64,000 nt of DNA from Acidobacteriaceae bacterium. GTDB lineage: Bacteria; Acidobacteriota; Terriglobia; Terriglobales; Acidobacteriaceae. This document shows positions 52,441-60,558 of the stretch, piece by piece. The stretch is taken from assembly GCA_003134815.1 (NCBI GenBank), contig PLCO01000021.1, forward strand, positions 1 through 64,000, written 5' to 3'. Numbering within the stretch: position 1 is the first letter of the stretch; every line of letters starts with the position of its first letter. Below the pieces are notes generated by a model. It made no database searches and was not told the DNA's origin. It saw only the letters and a program-made list of their open reading frames with translations. The translations under genes and the position numbers were made by a program.

Positions 52441-52503
52441 TCTCGCGATCTAGGTCTCTCGCGATATAGGTCTCCCGCTATCGGGTCTCTCGCGATTCGC
52501 GAA
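52441..52503. repeat. 16-bp tandem array, four units
   Basis: TCTCGCGATCTAGGTC, TCTCGCGATATAGGTC, then a 15-bp and a 16-bp degenerate copy, ending 39 bp before the M23 start codon. Confidence 0.75.
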
Positions 52504-52541
52504 TTTCTTCACCGGCCGGCCGCCGGCAATTGCAGGCATTG

Positions 52542-53534
52542 ATGCTACGCAGGCGATATTACATACTTTTTGTCGCGCGGGATGAGGACGGAGAGCTGCG
52601 GAAGATTCCGCTTCCGCTCAAGTATGTGTATGGATTTGTGGCCGCGGCAATCGTCGGGGCGTTCACAATTGTAGGCCTGGCCGGATCGTACACGCGCATG
52701 CTCTTGAAAACGGAAAGCTACAACCAGGTCAGGGCCGATCGCGAAACGCTGCGCCAGAACTACCAGCGCATGGCAGAAATTGCGCGCAATCGCGGCGTGC
52801 AGGTGGCGAGCCTGGGTGCGCTGGCCAATGAAGTGTCGGCCCTGTACGGCTTGCGGCAGAACAGGCTGCAGGCAGCCGAGGCCAAAAGCCAGGCTCCGGC
52901 GGCAATGGCTTCGTCGCCGGGTCCGAATTCGACCCCGGCCACCCTGGCGCAGGCAGATGACGTAAACCAGCAGCAAGTAGCCAACTCTATTGACATGTTT
53001 TATGCGCTGCGTGCAGAGGCAATGTCGGGCGCGGTTTCGCGAGCGCTTGAGAGCGGGCTCACGGCGAACTTTGCCGGCGACTGGACCGAGCTTGCCGATG
53101 CGCCGTCGATGTGGCCGGTTGAGGGCCGCGTGGCGTCGAGCTTTGGCGAGCGCGAGGATCCCATCAACGGAGAAGGCGCGTTTCACACCGGCGTAGACAT
53201 TGATGCGCCGTATGGAACTCCGGTTCGCGCGTCGGGCGATGGCACCGTCACCGGAGCGGAGATGGGCGTTGGATACGGGCTTGAAGTCACTCTCGACCAC
53301 GGGCATGACGTGGTCACGGTCTACGGGCATCTTTCCGCGGTGGCTGTGTATCCAGGGCAGCGCGTCACACGCGGCCAAGTCATCGGCTATGTGGGCGAGT
53401 CGGGCCGCGCGACGGGTCCGCACCTGCACTACGAAGTGCGCCTGCATAGTGTGCCGGTCAATCCTTACAAATATCTTCGCGTCACCTACGAACAGGCAAC
53501 GAGTCTCTACGGCGGCCCGCCCGCAGGCCAATAA
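52542..53534 (+). CDS. Membrane-anchored M23-family peptidase (LytM/NlpD-like)
   Basis: 330 residues from the ATG at 52542; a TTG four codons earlier is possible. A short cytoplasmic start precedes one transmembrane helix (about 30-50, YGFVAAAIVGAFTIVGL), then a coiled-coil region (about 55-115) and an Ala/Pro-rich linker. A C-terminal LytM domain follows, with the zinc motifs FHTGVDIDAPYG (His and Asp) and GPHLHYEV (HxH). The domain is complete, so it is probably an active peptidoglycan endopeptidase, acting in cell separation or wall growth. It is divergent from thiL with an unusually repeat-filled upstream region. Confidence 0.9.
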   Translation: MLRRRYYILFVARDEDGELRKIPLPLKYVYGFVAAAIVGAFTIVGLAGSYTRMLLKTESYNQVRADRETLRQNYQRMAEIARNRGVQVASLGALANEVSALYGLRQNRLQAAEAKSQAPAAMASSPGPNSTPATLAQADDVNQQQVANSIDMFYALRAEAMSGAVSRALESGLTANFAGDWTELADAPSMWPVEGRVASSFGEREDPINGEGAFHTGVDIDAPYGTPVRASGDGTVTGAEMGVGYGLEVTLDHGHDVVTVYGHLSAVAVYPGQRVTRGQVIGYVGESGRATGPHLHYEVRLHSVPVNPYKYLRVTYEQATSLYGGPPAGQ

Positions 53535-54083
53535 TTGCCGGCAGAGCACTAGTCCTAGTCCCTAGCCCCTAATCCCTAGCCCCTCTTCCCTGCCTTTATC
53601 TTCCCCGCACAAAACACCCCGCCGCGGGCCGCCATAGTCCAGACCGTTTTCCACAAGCCGACTTACCGGTACTGATCATTCCACACGAGGCTGGTTTCTC
53701 CGAGTTGTTGCCCAACTAGTAACTGACGGTTTGCCGGTTATCCTCCCGGAGCCAAGGTTTCCGCTCTGCTGCCTCGCTGAACGCATTGGCGGAGATAACC
53801 GGCCAATCTTCTATGGGACGCTCAACGTGCACCAGCTCGGATTAGCACTGTCGAACGAGGCTCATCTGGCGATTCGCAGAGCTCATCCGGCGATTCGTAG
53901 AAGACCTGGCCAGGTGGAGAGGCAGGTGGAGTGGCAGGCGGCGGGTTTACGCCCCTGTGTCCTCATTTTGCTGGGACTGGGCGGAAATAGCTTTAGAGTA
54001 GAGCCTCAGGTGCGTCTGCTCCTGCTGCCACATTGCCTCTCGATTCGGCGACCCACATACAGACAATCGCTCCGGCCCGACGG
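53535..54083. other. Intergenic region with short repeats
   Basis: It contains a CTAGTCC/CCCTAATCC-type run (53548-53592) and a 20-bp tandem pair (CTCATCTGGCGATTCGCAGA at about 53858 and a near copy after it). Small frames here show no family character. No gene called. Confidence 0.5.
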
Positions 54084-54132
54084 AAAAAGGGCCGACAGAA
54101 TCGCCAAAGGGCCGACAGATCGCCGGCCCTTT
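54084..54132 (-). terminator. Terminator after the small secreted-protein gene, duplicated stem arm
   Basis: On the minus strand AAAGGGCCG pairs with CGGCCCTTT (54106-54132). A second copy of the right arm with a longer T-run (CGGCCCTTTTT, at 54084-54094) follows. It lies 29 bp after the stop of the 54161-54574 gene. Confidence 0.6.
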
Positions 54133-54160
54133 CTTCAATCCGTAAGTCCCGCAGGCGCAG

Positions 54161-54574
54161 CTAAACGTTCTTGAATCCGTTCGTATATCCCTTGACGAAC
54201 GACTCGCGGAACTGCTGCCTGAATTGATCCTTGTCCATGCCCTTCGGAATTTTCGCGTGTTCGTATTCACCGTTTTCCGTCGGTTTGAACTTCTTGCCCC
54301 CGGCAGCGTCCGCCTGACCCTTGTTGAATCCCGCGGCATATCCCTGGCGGGCCACCATGTTGGGCGAACCGTTCTCGGGATAGGCCAATTCGTAGCCCCG
54401 CGGCGCCTGCCAGTCAGACGAATCGTACGACTGCGTTGTCGTCGTGGTAGTCGTCTGGTCCTTTGTAGTGGTGCTGTTTTGATCCTGCGCCTGCACCAAT
54501 AGGCTGCCACCCAGCCATAGCGCACACGCCAAGCCTGCAAAACCTATCTGTCGATGAATCATTCTAACGGTCAT
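54161..54574 (-). CDS. Small secreted protein with GYxxGxxxG motifs
   Basis: 137 residues from the ATG at 54574 (GAGGAG 7 bp upstream); a longer in-frame start is weaker. Signal peptide near residues 1-30 (IGFAGLACALWLGGSLLVQAQ). A Thr-rich stretch follows, then VARQGYAAGFNKGQADAAGG and FVKGYTNGF near the C-terminus, with a central DKDQFRQQFRESF. I do not recognise a characterised family; similar GYxxGxxxG proteins occur in Acidobacteria. Probably periplasmic or surface-exposed. It stands alone, with a terminator downstream. Confidence 0.7.
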   Translation of the reverse strand: MTVRMIHRQIGFAGLACALWLGGSLLVQAQDQNSTTTKDQTTTTTTTQSYDSSDWQAPRGYELAYPENGSPNMVARQGYAAGFNKGQADAAGGKKFKPTENGEYEHAKIPKGMDKDQFRQQFRESFVKGYTNGFKNV

Positions 54575-55038
54575 TTCAATCTCCTCGTGAATGAAAGCTA
54601 ACACCGTGCTCGTCCATTCGCTGGTCAATTTAGCTCGCAGGATCGCTGTTTCACTGGTCAGGCTCCCGAGCCTGACGCGGGCGCGATCGCACCAATCTCT
54701 ATTCGGCTGTCATCCTGAGAGACCGGAGCGCAGCGATGGAAGTCGAAGGACCTGCATTTTGGAAATCCGGCGAAGGGTGGGATCGCACGAATCTCTATTT
54801 GGGTGTCATCCCGAGCGAAGCGTTTTTCAGCGGAGCCGAGGGACCTGCTTCTGTGCTTGGCCTCGTAGCCGTGCCGCAACCAGTCCTCGGTCTTTGAGAA
54901 ATCGGTGCGGCGCAGACCGCGATTAGACCGCGAATAACGCCCGATCTATGTTCAGCTTGGCTGGAGGCGGCCCCGGTGCTACTCTCTTTGCAATACTAGG
55001 CCAGCTACTCTCGGGAATTTGAAAATCGAGGAAATGAT
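54575..55038. other. Divergent intergenic region before the kinase-HD gene
   Basis: 464 bp holding the direct repeats above. GAGGAA lies shortly before the kinase-HD start. No gene is seen. Confidence 0.5.
54685..54815. repeat. 35-bp direct repeat containing GTCATCCTGAG-type sequence
   Basis: Copies at 54685-54719 and 54781-54815, each starting GATCGCACSAATCTCTATT and ending in TGTCATCCYGAG, with further similarity after them (GGACCTGC). The GTCATCCTGAG sequence is widely dispersed in bacterial genomes. Confidence 0.7.
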
Positions 55039-57417
55039 ATGTCCGATCACAAGCCACTCAGCCTCAAGGCAGGGCGCCAGGTAAAAGGAGAAAAACTGAC
55101 ATACAAGATCTCCGACTATGTGGAAAAGGGCGGAAGCGGGGTTGTATATCGGGCCACCTGCGTCGAAACAGGGTCTGAGGTCGCGTTGAAGTTTTTCCTC
55201 CCGTTGTACCAACTCAACCTCGATCTGTTCGAACAATCGGGCACTCAACAACGCGCTCTCGCCGAAATGGAAGACCTGCACATGCGAGAGATTTCGTGCC
55301 TTCGCCAGATCAGCCATCCATACATCGTAAAGGTCTTGGACAATGGAGACTACGCGCCCAAAAAGACCGAGCTTATCAAGCAGCTCCATACCGTGCAAGA
55401 TATCAAGTTCTTCGCCATGGAGTACGTCGATGGAGAGAACCTAAGAATAGCCTTTCAGAGGAAGACTCTCAGCCGCTCTGATTTCGTCTCGATACTTTTG
55501 AAGATTTGCGACGCTCTAGTCTACCTCCACGAAAAGAAGCAATATCTCCACACGGACATCAGGCCCTCCAACATACTCGTACGAGAAGGCACCTCGGACC
55601 CGGTAATAATTGATTTCGCGCTCTACAAGAATCTCTGCTTTTCCGAGGTCGAGCCAGGCGAAACGACGAAACTTCTCGGCGACTGGGACCTCATGCCAAA
55701 AGATATTGGCACCGATAACCCCCTAAAGAAATTCAAGGAGACCTCAGGAACCCGCGAGGAACTCAAGAGGCTATGCTTCCCTGGACTAGATCTTTTCCAG
55801 TTTGGAAGGCTTCTCAAGACGCTCACCCCAGAAATTGCAGCCATTCTGCCGGGTGAAGACGTCGAGTACCTCGAGATCATCGTGCAATCACTTCTCGAAT
55901 GGCAAACGGTGCGGCAGTTAAGCGCCCGCTGGCTGAAGGAACAGATATCCAAGCTTGAACCGACTTACGCCCAATTCATGGGAGTCGAGGAGCTTGCACC
56001 GGCAAGCAGTGCAACAAGCACCCTGCAGCTCCCAGGCCGCATCATAACGACGTCGCCGCTCATCGAGCAATTGACGAACACGAGATCGTTTAGACGCCTA
56101 CGATCAATAAACCAACTCGCCCTCCTCGATGTTCTTTACCCAGGAGCCGGTTACAAAAGACATCTCCACAGTCTGCGCGCATATGCATACTGTGCCGACC
56201 TGTTGGAGAGCTTAACGCATACCGCGCAGTTTAAGGCCTTCTTCAGTCCATTATTGGCACGACAGGCGTTGGTGATTTCTCTTCTGCACGACATCAACCA
56301 TTTCCCGCTCTTGCACACGTTTCAGGAGGTACGAGAGGAATACATAAAGGACATGGATCTCATCGACGTCTTTTGCGACGGGGTTGCAACACAGGACAGC
56401 CCCTCAATTTATGAGCTATTGAGCGAAGTCTCACTTACACGTGAGGAGTTCAGGGATGTCCTACTACTAGACCACACCAAGTTCGTCGAAAAAGGTTATG
56501 AACCAGGACTACAGGTCACAAAATCGATGATCGATAGCGGGGCCGACATCGACAAGCTGGCCTATCTCGAAGACGACAGCAGATTCACCGGGGTGGCTTA
56601 TGGAGGAGGAGTCGATGCTCCAAGATTGATTGCCTCCGCAACCGTCGTGCAAGTTCCTGGCGGCACCGGTTGGCACCTCGGGTTTCAGGAGCAGGGGCTT
56701 TCAGCCGTTGAGAGCCTAGTTATGGCCCGATACTGGATGTTTAGAAACGTATACTGGCACCGCGTCAATCGCGGAATCATGACAATGATGATGCACGTCA
56801 TTCGGAAGCTTTATGTCGAAGGCAAAGGAAATGCAAGCGACTACATCACCGATACGATGTGGAAGTCAGAGGAAGCAGTCCTCGAGTATTTAAACGAAAA
56901 ACACCGGGCCCGATTTGGGGTCGAATGCATTACACGCCTCATCTTAAAAGACCCGCGAACCATTTATCGACGAATACTCAGTATTTCTGGCGCCGCGATC
57001 AGCGAGAGGGAAAGGAAGCTATATGGCGAAATCACGAGCTTAAGTCCCGCAAGCCTTGAGAAATTCCGCCTCGCAGCAACATTATCCCTCTCGGATTTCC
57101 TTCAGCTGCGGTCAATCAATGAAACGCTTGAGCACGAAGATGTCCTGTTGGACCTGCCAGGTCGGCGCCTCGACATGTCCGGCCCCATATATATTAAGTT
57201 GGACAGCGGAGAGGCCAAAGCGATCCACGAGCTACCGGGCCCGGTCGCGCGATTAGCGGGCGAATTCGAAGGCCTCGTGAAACGCCTGAGGGTCTACGTG
57301 AATCCACGAATTGTCAATAAGCTTGATCCCGACCTGCTGCGTTCCGGCCGCGTGGAGATGATCAAACTCCTCGAAAACGCAATTCCCAAGCGCGGTGCTG
57401 CATCTCAAATCAAGTAG
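55039..57417 (+). CDS. Protein kinase - SAMHD1-like HD dNTPase fusion
   Basis: 792 residues. Residues about 22-310 form a eukaryotic-like kinase: glycine loop YVEKGGSGVVYRA (28-39), Lys51 in VALKFF, a candidate alpha-C Glu84, catalytic loop HTDIRPSNIL (Asp173, Asn178) and IIDFALY (Asp192, with DFG changed to DFA). Residues about 340-600 form an HD dNTPase domain like SAMHD1: FRRLRSINQLALLDVLYPGA, His377 in HLHSLRAY, His417-Asp418 in SLLHDINHFPLLHTF, and Asp505, Lys506 and Tyr509 in GADIDKLAYLEDDS. The C-terminus is helical. Codon use looks more AT-rich than its neighbours. It is a single gene with no partner. Possible phage-defence nucleotide-depletion enzyme controlled by its kinase; this is inference. 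Confidence 0.85.
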   Translation: MSDHKPLSLKAGRQVKGEKLTYKISDYVEKGGSGVVYRATCVETGSEVALKFFLPLYQLNLDLFEQSGTQQRALAEMEDLHMREISCLRQISHPYIVKVLDNGDYAPKKTELIKQLHTVQDIKFFAMEYVDGENLRIAFQRKTLSRSDFVSILLKICDALVYLHEKKQYLHTDIRPSNILVREGTSDPVIIDFALYKNLCFSEVEPGETTKLLGDWDLMPKDIGTDNPLKKFKETSGTREELKRLCFPGLDLFQFGRLLKTLTPEIAAILPGEDVEYLEIIVQSLLEWQTVRQLSARWLKEQISKLEPTYAQFMGVEELAPASSATSTLQLPGRIITTSPLIEQLTNTRSFRRLRSINQLALLDVLYPGAGYKRHLHSLRAYAYCADLLESLTHTAQFKAFFSPLLARQALVISLLHDINHFPLLHTFQEVREEYIKDMDLIDVFCDGVATQDSPSIYELLSEVSLTREEFRDVLLLDHTKFVEKGYEPGLQVTKSMIDSGADIDKLAYLEDDSRFTGVAYGGGVDAPRLIASATVVQVPGGTGWHLGFQEQGLSAVESLVMARYWMFRNVYWHRVNRGIMTMMMHVIRKLYVEGKGNASDYITDTMWKSEEAVLEYLNEKHRARFGVECITRLILKDPRTIYRRILSISGAAISERERKLYGEITSLSPASLEKFRLAATLSLSDFLQLRSINETLEHEDVLLDLPGRRLDMSGPIYIKLDSGEAKAIHELPGPVARLAGEFEGLVKRLRVYVNPRIVNKLDPDLLRSGRVEMIKLLENAIPKRGAASQIK

Positions 57418-57554
57418 CAACGCAAATTCAGACCGCCCTGAATACGACGAGGTAATCGCCCGAAATGACGGGATCGCTGGCTTCACCAATCTCGGCGTCG
57501 CAGCCCGCGCCGCCATTTAACACCTGATGTACGGCCGGGCAGATTCCTGACATT

Positions 57555-57790
57555 TCAGACCGGGCACATCCCTGACACTTTTTCCTTCTCAGGAAGGTTT
57601 TTGTTTTGGTCCTGGGGTCGAGGGCAAGCTTGCCCTCGACCCCAGAATGGGTGCTTCGGCCAGCCGGGATTGCTCAGCGGAACCAGCTTACCGCGCCGGG
57701 CGTCGAAGCCGATCAGCGGATGCTGCGCGAAGTAGACCGTGAACAAGCCATCGCCGCAATCTTCTCCGCCGCCGCAATCCTCTGACTTTC
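57555..57790 (-). pseudogene. Possible C-terminal remnant of a transposase
   Basis: An open stretch on the minus strand encodes FTVYFAQHPLIGFDARRGK and LVPLSNPG, resembling the end of some integrase-core transposases. It lacks any DDE core. Next to it a direct repeat of GGGCASATYCCTGACAYTT (57537-57585 region) resembles terminal binding sites of an insertion element. The recognition is from memory of similar sequences and is weak. Confidence 0.3.
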
Positions 57791-57954
57791 AAAACCTTGG
57801 TCTGACATATGTCAACCCTGTTCCCCTCAAGTTCACCCTGCAACCCGCTGAAAACACGACCTAAATTCTTTTTCCAAGTTTGCCGATCATTATGCCCGTT
57901 TGGCGCACAATGGTCCCATGATCGTTCAACCAACTCTCACCCACAGGCAACTGG

Positions 57955-58040
57955 CTACTTGCTACGGCCGTCTACTGGTCTCTGTTCCCTGTTCTCTATT
58001 CCCTGTTCCCTGTTCTTGGGTCTCTGGTCTCTGATCTCTA
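57955..58040. repeat. Degenerate heptamer array (TTCCCTG/TCTCTGG)
   Basis: About ten imperfect copies of a 7-bp unit such as TTCCCTG, TTCTCTA, TTCCCTG, GTCTCTG. It is the longest such array in the window. Confidence 0.7.
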
Positions 58041-58369
58041 TCCACGCCCTGCTGCCTTTTTGGGGGCGCGGATCGGGTCCGAAATTAATTAAATAAAAAA
58101 ACGAACCCATTTGGAGCTGAAAATGGCACTTAACCCGTTCATAATCAACAAAACTACCTCAAAATCCACATCGATTTTTCGCGATTTCTTGCGATTTTTG
58201 TGCGCAAAACGGCCCTTTTTCGACCCAAAACCGCCCCAGGCGGCAGTCTTTTCTAGCCCCGCTAACTCCGCTAGCTCCGCTGCCTTCGCTTAGGTATGTA
58301 CGAGGTATGGGCCAAGGTATGGGCCACCCCGCAACCCCTTTGTTATCAAATATGGAGGTATGGCATACC

Positions 58370-58387
58370 GGGGGGGAGGGGGGAGGG
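58370..58387 (+). repeat. G-tract (quadruplex-prone)
   Basis: G7-A-G6-A-G3, 23 bp beyond the aroK stop. It is able in principle to form a quadruplex. Confidence 0.55.
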
Positions 58388-58410
58388 TACTAAAAGATAA
58401 ACAGCCGGCG

Positions 58411-58998
58411 TCACCCAGCGGCGCGCACAATCGCCTCGGCAATCTCGTCCGGAGTCAGCATGTCGACAAGGATCGACACATGCGCCATGCGGTAGAGCGG
58501 CAGGCGACGTTCGTAACGGCTGGCAAGATTCGCTTCATCGGCGAGAACGGGCCGCAGATGCTCGGTTCCCTTGCAGCGCGCGAGCGTTGTTGCGAGTTCA
58601 ACTTCGAGATGCACCAGCAGCGTTTCGGGCAGAGTCAAAAGTAGCTCGCGCGTTGCCGCGTCTTCAATCGCGCCACCGCCGAGCGCCATCACCAGTTTTT
58701 CGCCGCGTGCCAGGCTCGCGATGGCGGCCCGCTCACGCCGGCGAAACTCGGTCTCGCCTTCGCGTTTGAAGATCTCTGGAATCGTCGTGCCGGCCTCGAA
58801 CGCGATCACGTCGTCCACATCGACGAAACTCCAGCCGAGCCGTTCAGCCACCATCGGCCCGACTGTCGTTTTTCCGGAGCCCATGAATCCGGTGAGGATA
58901 ATCCTCCGCAAATCGACGCGGCGCGGCGTCGGCGGTCGCAGCGCGTTGGCTCGCGTCTTGGCGCTCAGCGCATCCTCATCTTTCTCCGGCGCTTTCAT
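58411..58998 (-). CDS. aroK: Shikimate kinase
   Basis: 195 residues. It phosphorylates shikimate in aromatic amino acid synthesis. After a 30-residue charged N-terminal extension not usual for the family comes the P-loop ILTGFMGSGKTTVG, then the shikimate-site FVDVDDVIAFEAG, the RRRE block EGETEFRRRERAAI, MALGGGAIED, and the lid RCKGTEHLRPVL. The core is complete. It stands apart from other aro genes. Confidence 0.94.
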   Translation of the reverse strand: MKAPEKDEDALSAKTRANALRPPTPRRVDLRRIILTGFMGSGKTTVGPMVAERLGWSFVDVDDVIAFEAGTTIPEIFKREGETEFRRRERAAIASLARGEKLVMALGGGAIEDAATRELLLTLPETLLVHLEVELATTLARCKGTEHLRPVLADEANLASRYERRLPLYRMAHVSILVDMLTPDEIAEAIVRAAG

Positions 58999-59016
58999 TC
59001 GTTCCAGTATAAGTAA

Positions 59017-59190
59017 GAACAGTTCTCAGTTCACAGTTCTCGGTTCTCAGTTGTCATTTGTTACACGTCTGTTTCTCAGCGATCCGCGAAGATCGGTTTG
59101 CGATGAGCCAACAGCAATGAAGCCTCTTTCCCTATTCCCTAATCCCTGTTCTCTGCTTTCTGACAACTGACCACTGACAACTGATAACTG
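59017..59190. repeat. CAGTTCTC and TTCCCTA / CTGACAACTGA repeat runs
   Basis: Three runs between aroK and the EamA gene: CAGTTCTCAGTTCACAGTTC (59030 region), TTCCCTATTCCCTAATCCC (59130 region) and CTGACAACTGACCACTGACA (59160 region). Each is a degenerate tandem array of 7-10-bp units. Confidence 0.65.
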
Positions 59191-59634
59191 TCACCCGAAC
59201 ACCATCACCACTGCGCCTGCTGTAATCAGCACTCCGCCAACAACCACTGCCGCATTCAGCTTCTCACCCAGCAGTAGCCATGCGAACACCATCACCAGCG
59301 GCACGCTCAACTTGTCCAGCGGAGCCACGCGCGAAGCCGGCCCGAGTTGCAGCGCGCGGAAGTAGCAAATCCATGAGAGTCCGGTCGCGAGTCCCGACAG
59401 CGCGAGGAACAGCAACGTGCGCCGGTCGAGCGCGCGAATCTCTCCATGCTTTCCCAGCGCCAGCACGATGCCCCACGCAAACACCAAGACAACGCTGGTG
59501 CGCAGCGCCGTGGCCAGGTTTGAGTCAACGTGCGCCACGCCCACTTTGGCCAGCAGCGCAGTGGCGGCGGCAAACACGGCGGAGAGCAGCGCCCAGCCAA
59601 TCCAGCTTCCCGTCCAATTCGTCATCCAGCTCAT
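59191..59634 (-). CDS. Small EamA-family (DMT superfamily) membrane protein
   Basis: 147 residues from the ATG at 59634 (59625 is also possible); longer frames add a hydrophilic Arg-rich leader. Five hydrophobic helices: WIGWALLSAVFAAATALL, then TALRTSVVLVFAWGIVLAL, LLFLALSGLATGLSWICYFRAL and LSVPLVMVFAWLLLGEKL (the family APLxxxFAxLxLGE-like signature), and a last VVVGGVLITAGAVVMV. It is a single EamA domain, half the length of normal EamA transporters, so it probably works as a dimer. Substrate unknown. Confidence 0.85.
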   Translation of the reverse strand: MSWMTNWTGSWIGWALLSAVFAAATALLAKVGVAHVDSNLATALRTSVVLVFAWGIVLALGKHGEIRALDRRTLLFLALSGLATGLSWICYFRALQLGPASRVAPLDKLSVPLVMVFAWLLLGEKLNAAVVVGGVLITAGAVVMVFG

Positions 59635-59872
59635 GGCAATCAGCATACGCGCCGCTGGCGATGCACGTCGTGCTCGCCACTCACCCGATTCGTTACGCGC
59701 CGGACTCGCCACGCGCCGCAGTCAATACTGGTCGCTGTCGATACTCGCCGCCGCTGGGCCCGGCGCGAATTCCATCTGACAACTTCCGTCACATGGAAGA
59801 ACCGTCTTCCGGTCCAAAACCCCTGTGCTATGATCTCTGCGTCCCCTCCAACCAAAGCTCTGGAGGTGTCTC

Positions 59873-60481
59873 TTGAAACATTCCCTTATTCCCAACGGAA
59901 CCGGCAACTTGGTATTGCGCCTGATTCTTCCCGCGATTCTCGCAGGTAGCCTGGCGGTCGGATGCGGGCCACAAGCGGGACAAGCGCCACAAGTAGGACC
60001 ATCGCCACAAGCACCACGATCGCCGCAGTCGCCGGCATCGCCACAGTCGCCGGCATCGCCACAATCGCCACAGTACAGCCTTGTCGGCCAATGGCGCACG
60101 GTCCTTCAGGGCGATACCACGACCATTACGTTTCAGGCGAGCGGTCAATACATACAAGTCGGCGTGCCGCCAAATGGAGGCACGCAGACGGCACAAGGTG
60201 GCCTCTACACGCTGGTCGCCCCCAACACCATCGCCTTTTCGGTCACAGACTGGTCGCCCAAGACGAGGTGGATCTTTGTTCCAAATCCAAGGTGCGGTGT
60301 TCCGGGTGTTCCAAATCCAACCAATCCACGTAGGGACAGTTGCTATCAAGAGCAGGAGTGGACGATGCCACAGCCGCCCGGATCAAGGTACGCATATGTC
60401 TTCAACGGGCCGAATTCGATAACACTGAACAACCAGACGGCGCAGGAGTCGATCACCCTTACGCGCGTGACGGGTCAATAA
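59873..60481 (+). CDS. Lipoprotein with SPQSPA-repeat linker
   Basis: 202 residues from a TTG at 59873 with TGGAGG upstream. A signal peptide with lipobox LAVGC (Cys at about 31) is followed by a Pro/Gln/Ser linker of repeated SPQSPA units (about 43-66) coded by tandem 18-bp DNA. A compact beta-rich domain then runs LVGQWRTVLQGDTTTITFQ, GQYIQVGVPP and YTLVAPNTIAFSVTDW, as in small lipocalin-like or calycin-type extracytoplasmic domains. Function unknown. It precedes lptE on the same strand. Confidence 0.7.
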   Translation: MKHSLIPNGTGNLVLRLILPAILAGSLAVGCGPQAGQAPQVGPSPQAPRSPQSPASPQSPASPQSPQYSLVGQWRTVLQGDTTTITFQASGQYIQVGVPPNGGTQTAQGGLYTLVAPNTIAFSVTDWSPKTRWIFVPNPRCGVPGVPNPTNPRRDSCYQEQEWTMPQPPGSRYAYVFNGPNSITLNNQTAQESITLTRVTGQ

Positions 60482-60558
60482 CTGTCGCGGGGACAATTGC
60501 GCGGGTGCCCTTTGCAGCAGTTGCGGCGCGTCATCAAGCCGCGAGATAGAATGGCCTC

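Larger units (their letters stand above)
51883..52541. other. Repeat-rich, gene-free region upstream of the M23 peptidase
   Basis: 659 bp between divergent thiL and the M23 gene. It carries four separate tandem arrays (15, 20-21, 17 and 16 bp units). An 86-codon frame at 52028 is Arg/Lys/Ser-rich and coincides with the repeats, so I do not call it. Confidence 0.65.
57418..58410. other. 1-kb repeat-rich region between the kinase-HD gene and aroK
   Basis: Contents: the possible transposase remnant, a TTCCCTGTTC-type array (57955-58040), an AT-rich segment (58085-58210), a CTAGCTCCG 9-bp array (58253-58285), repeated AGGTATGGGCCA, and the G-tract at 58370-58387. No intact gene. Confidence 0.6.
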
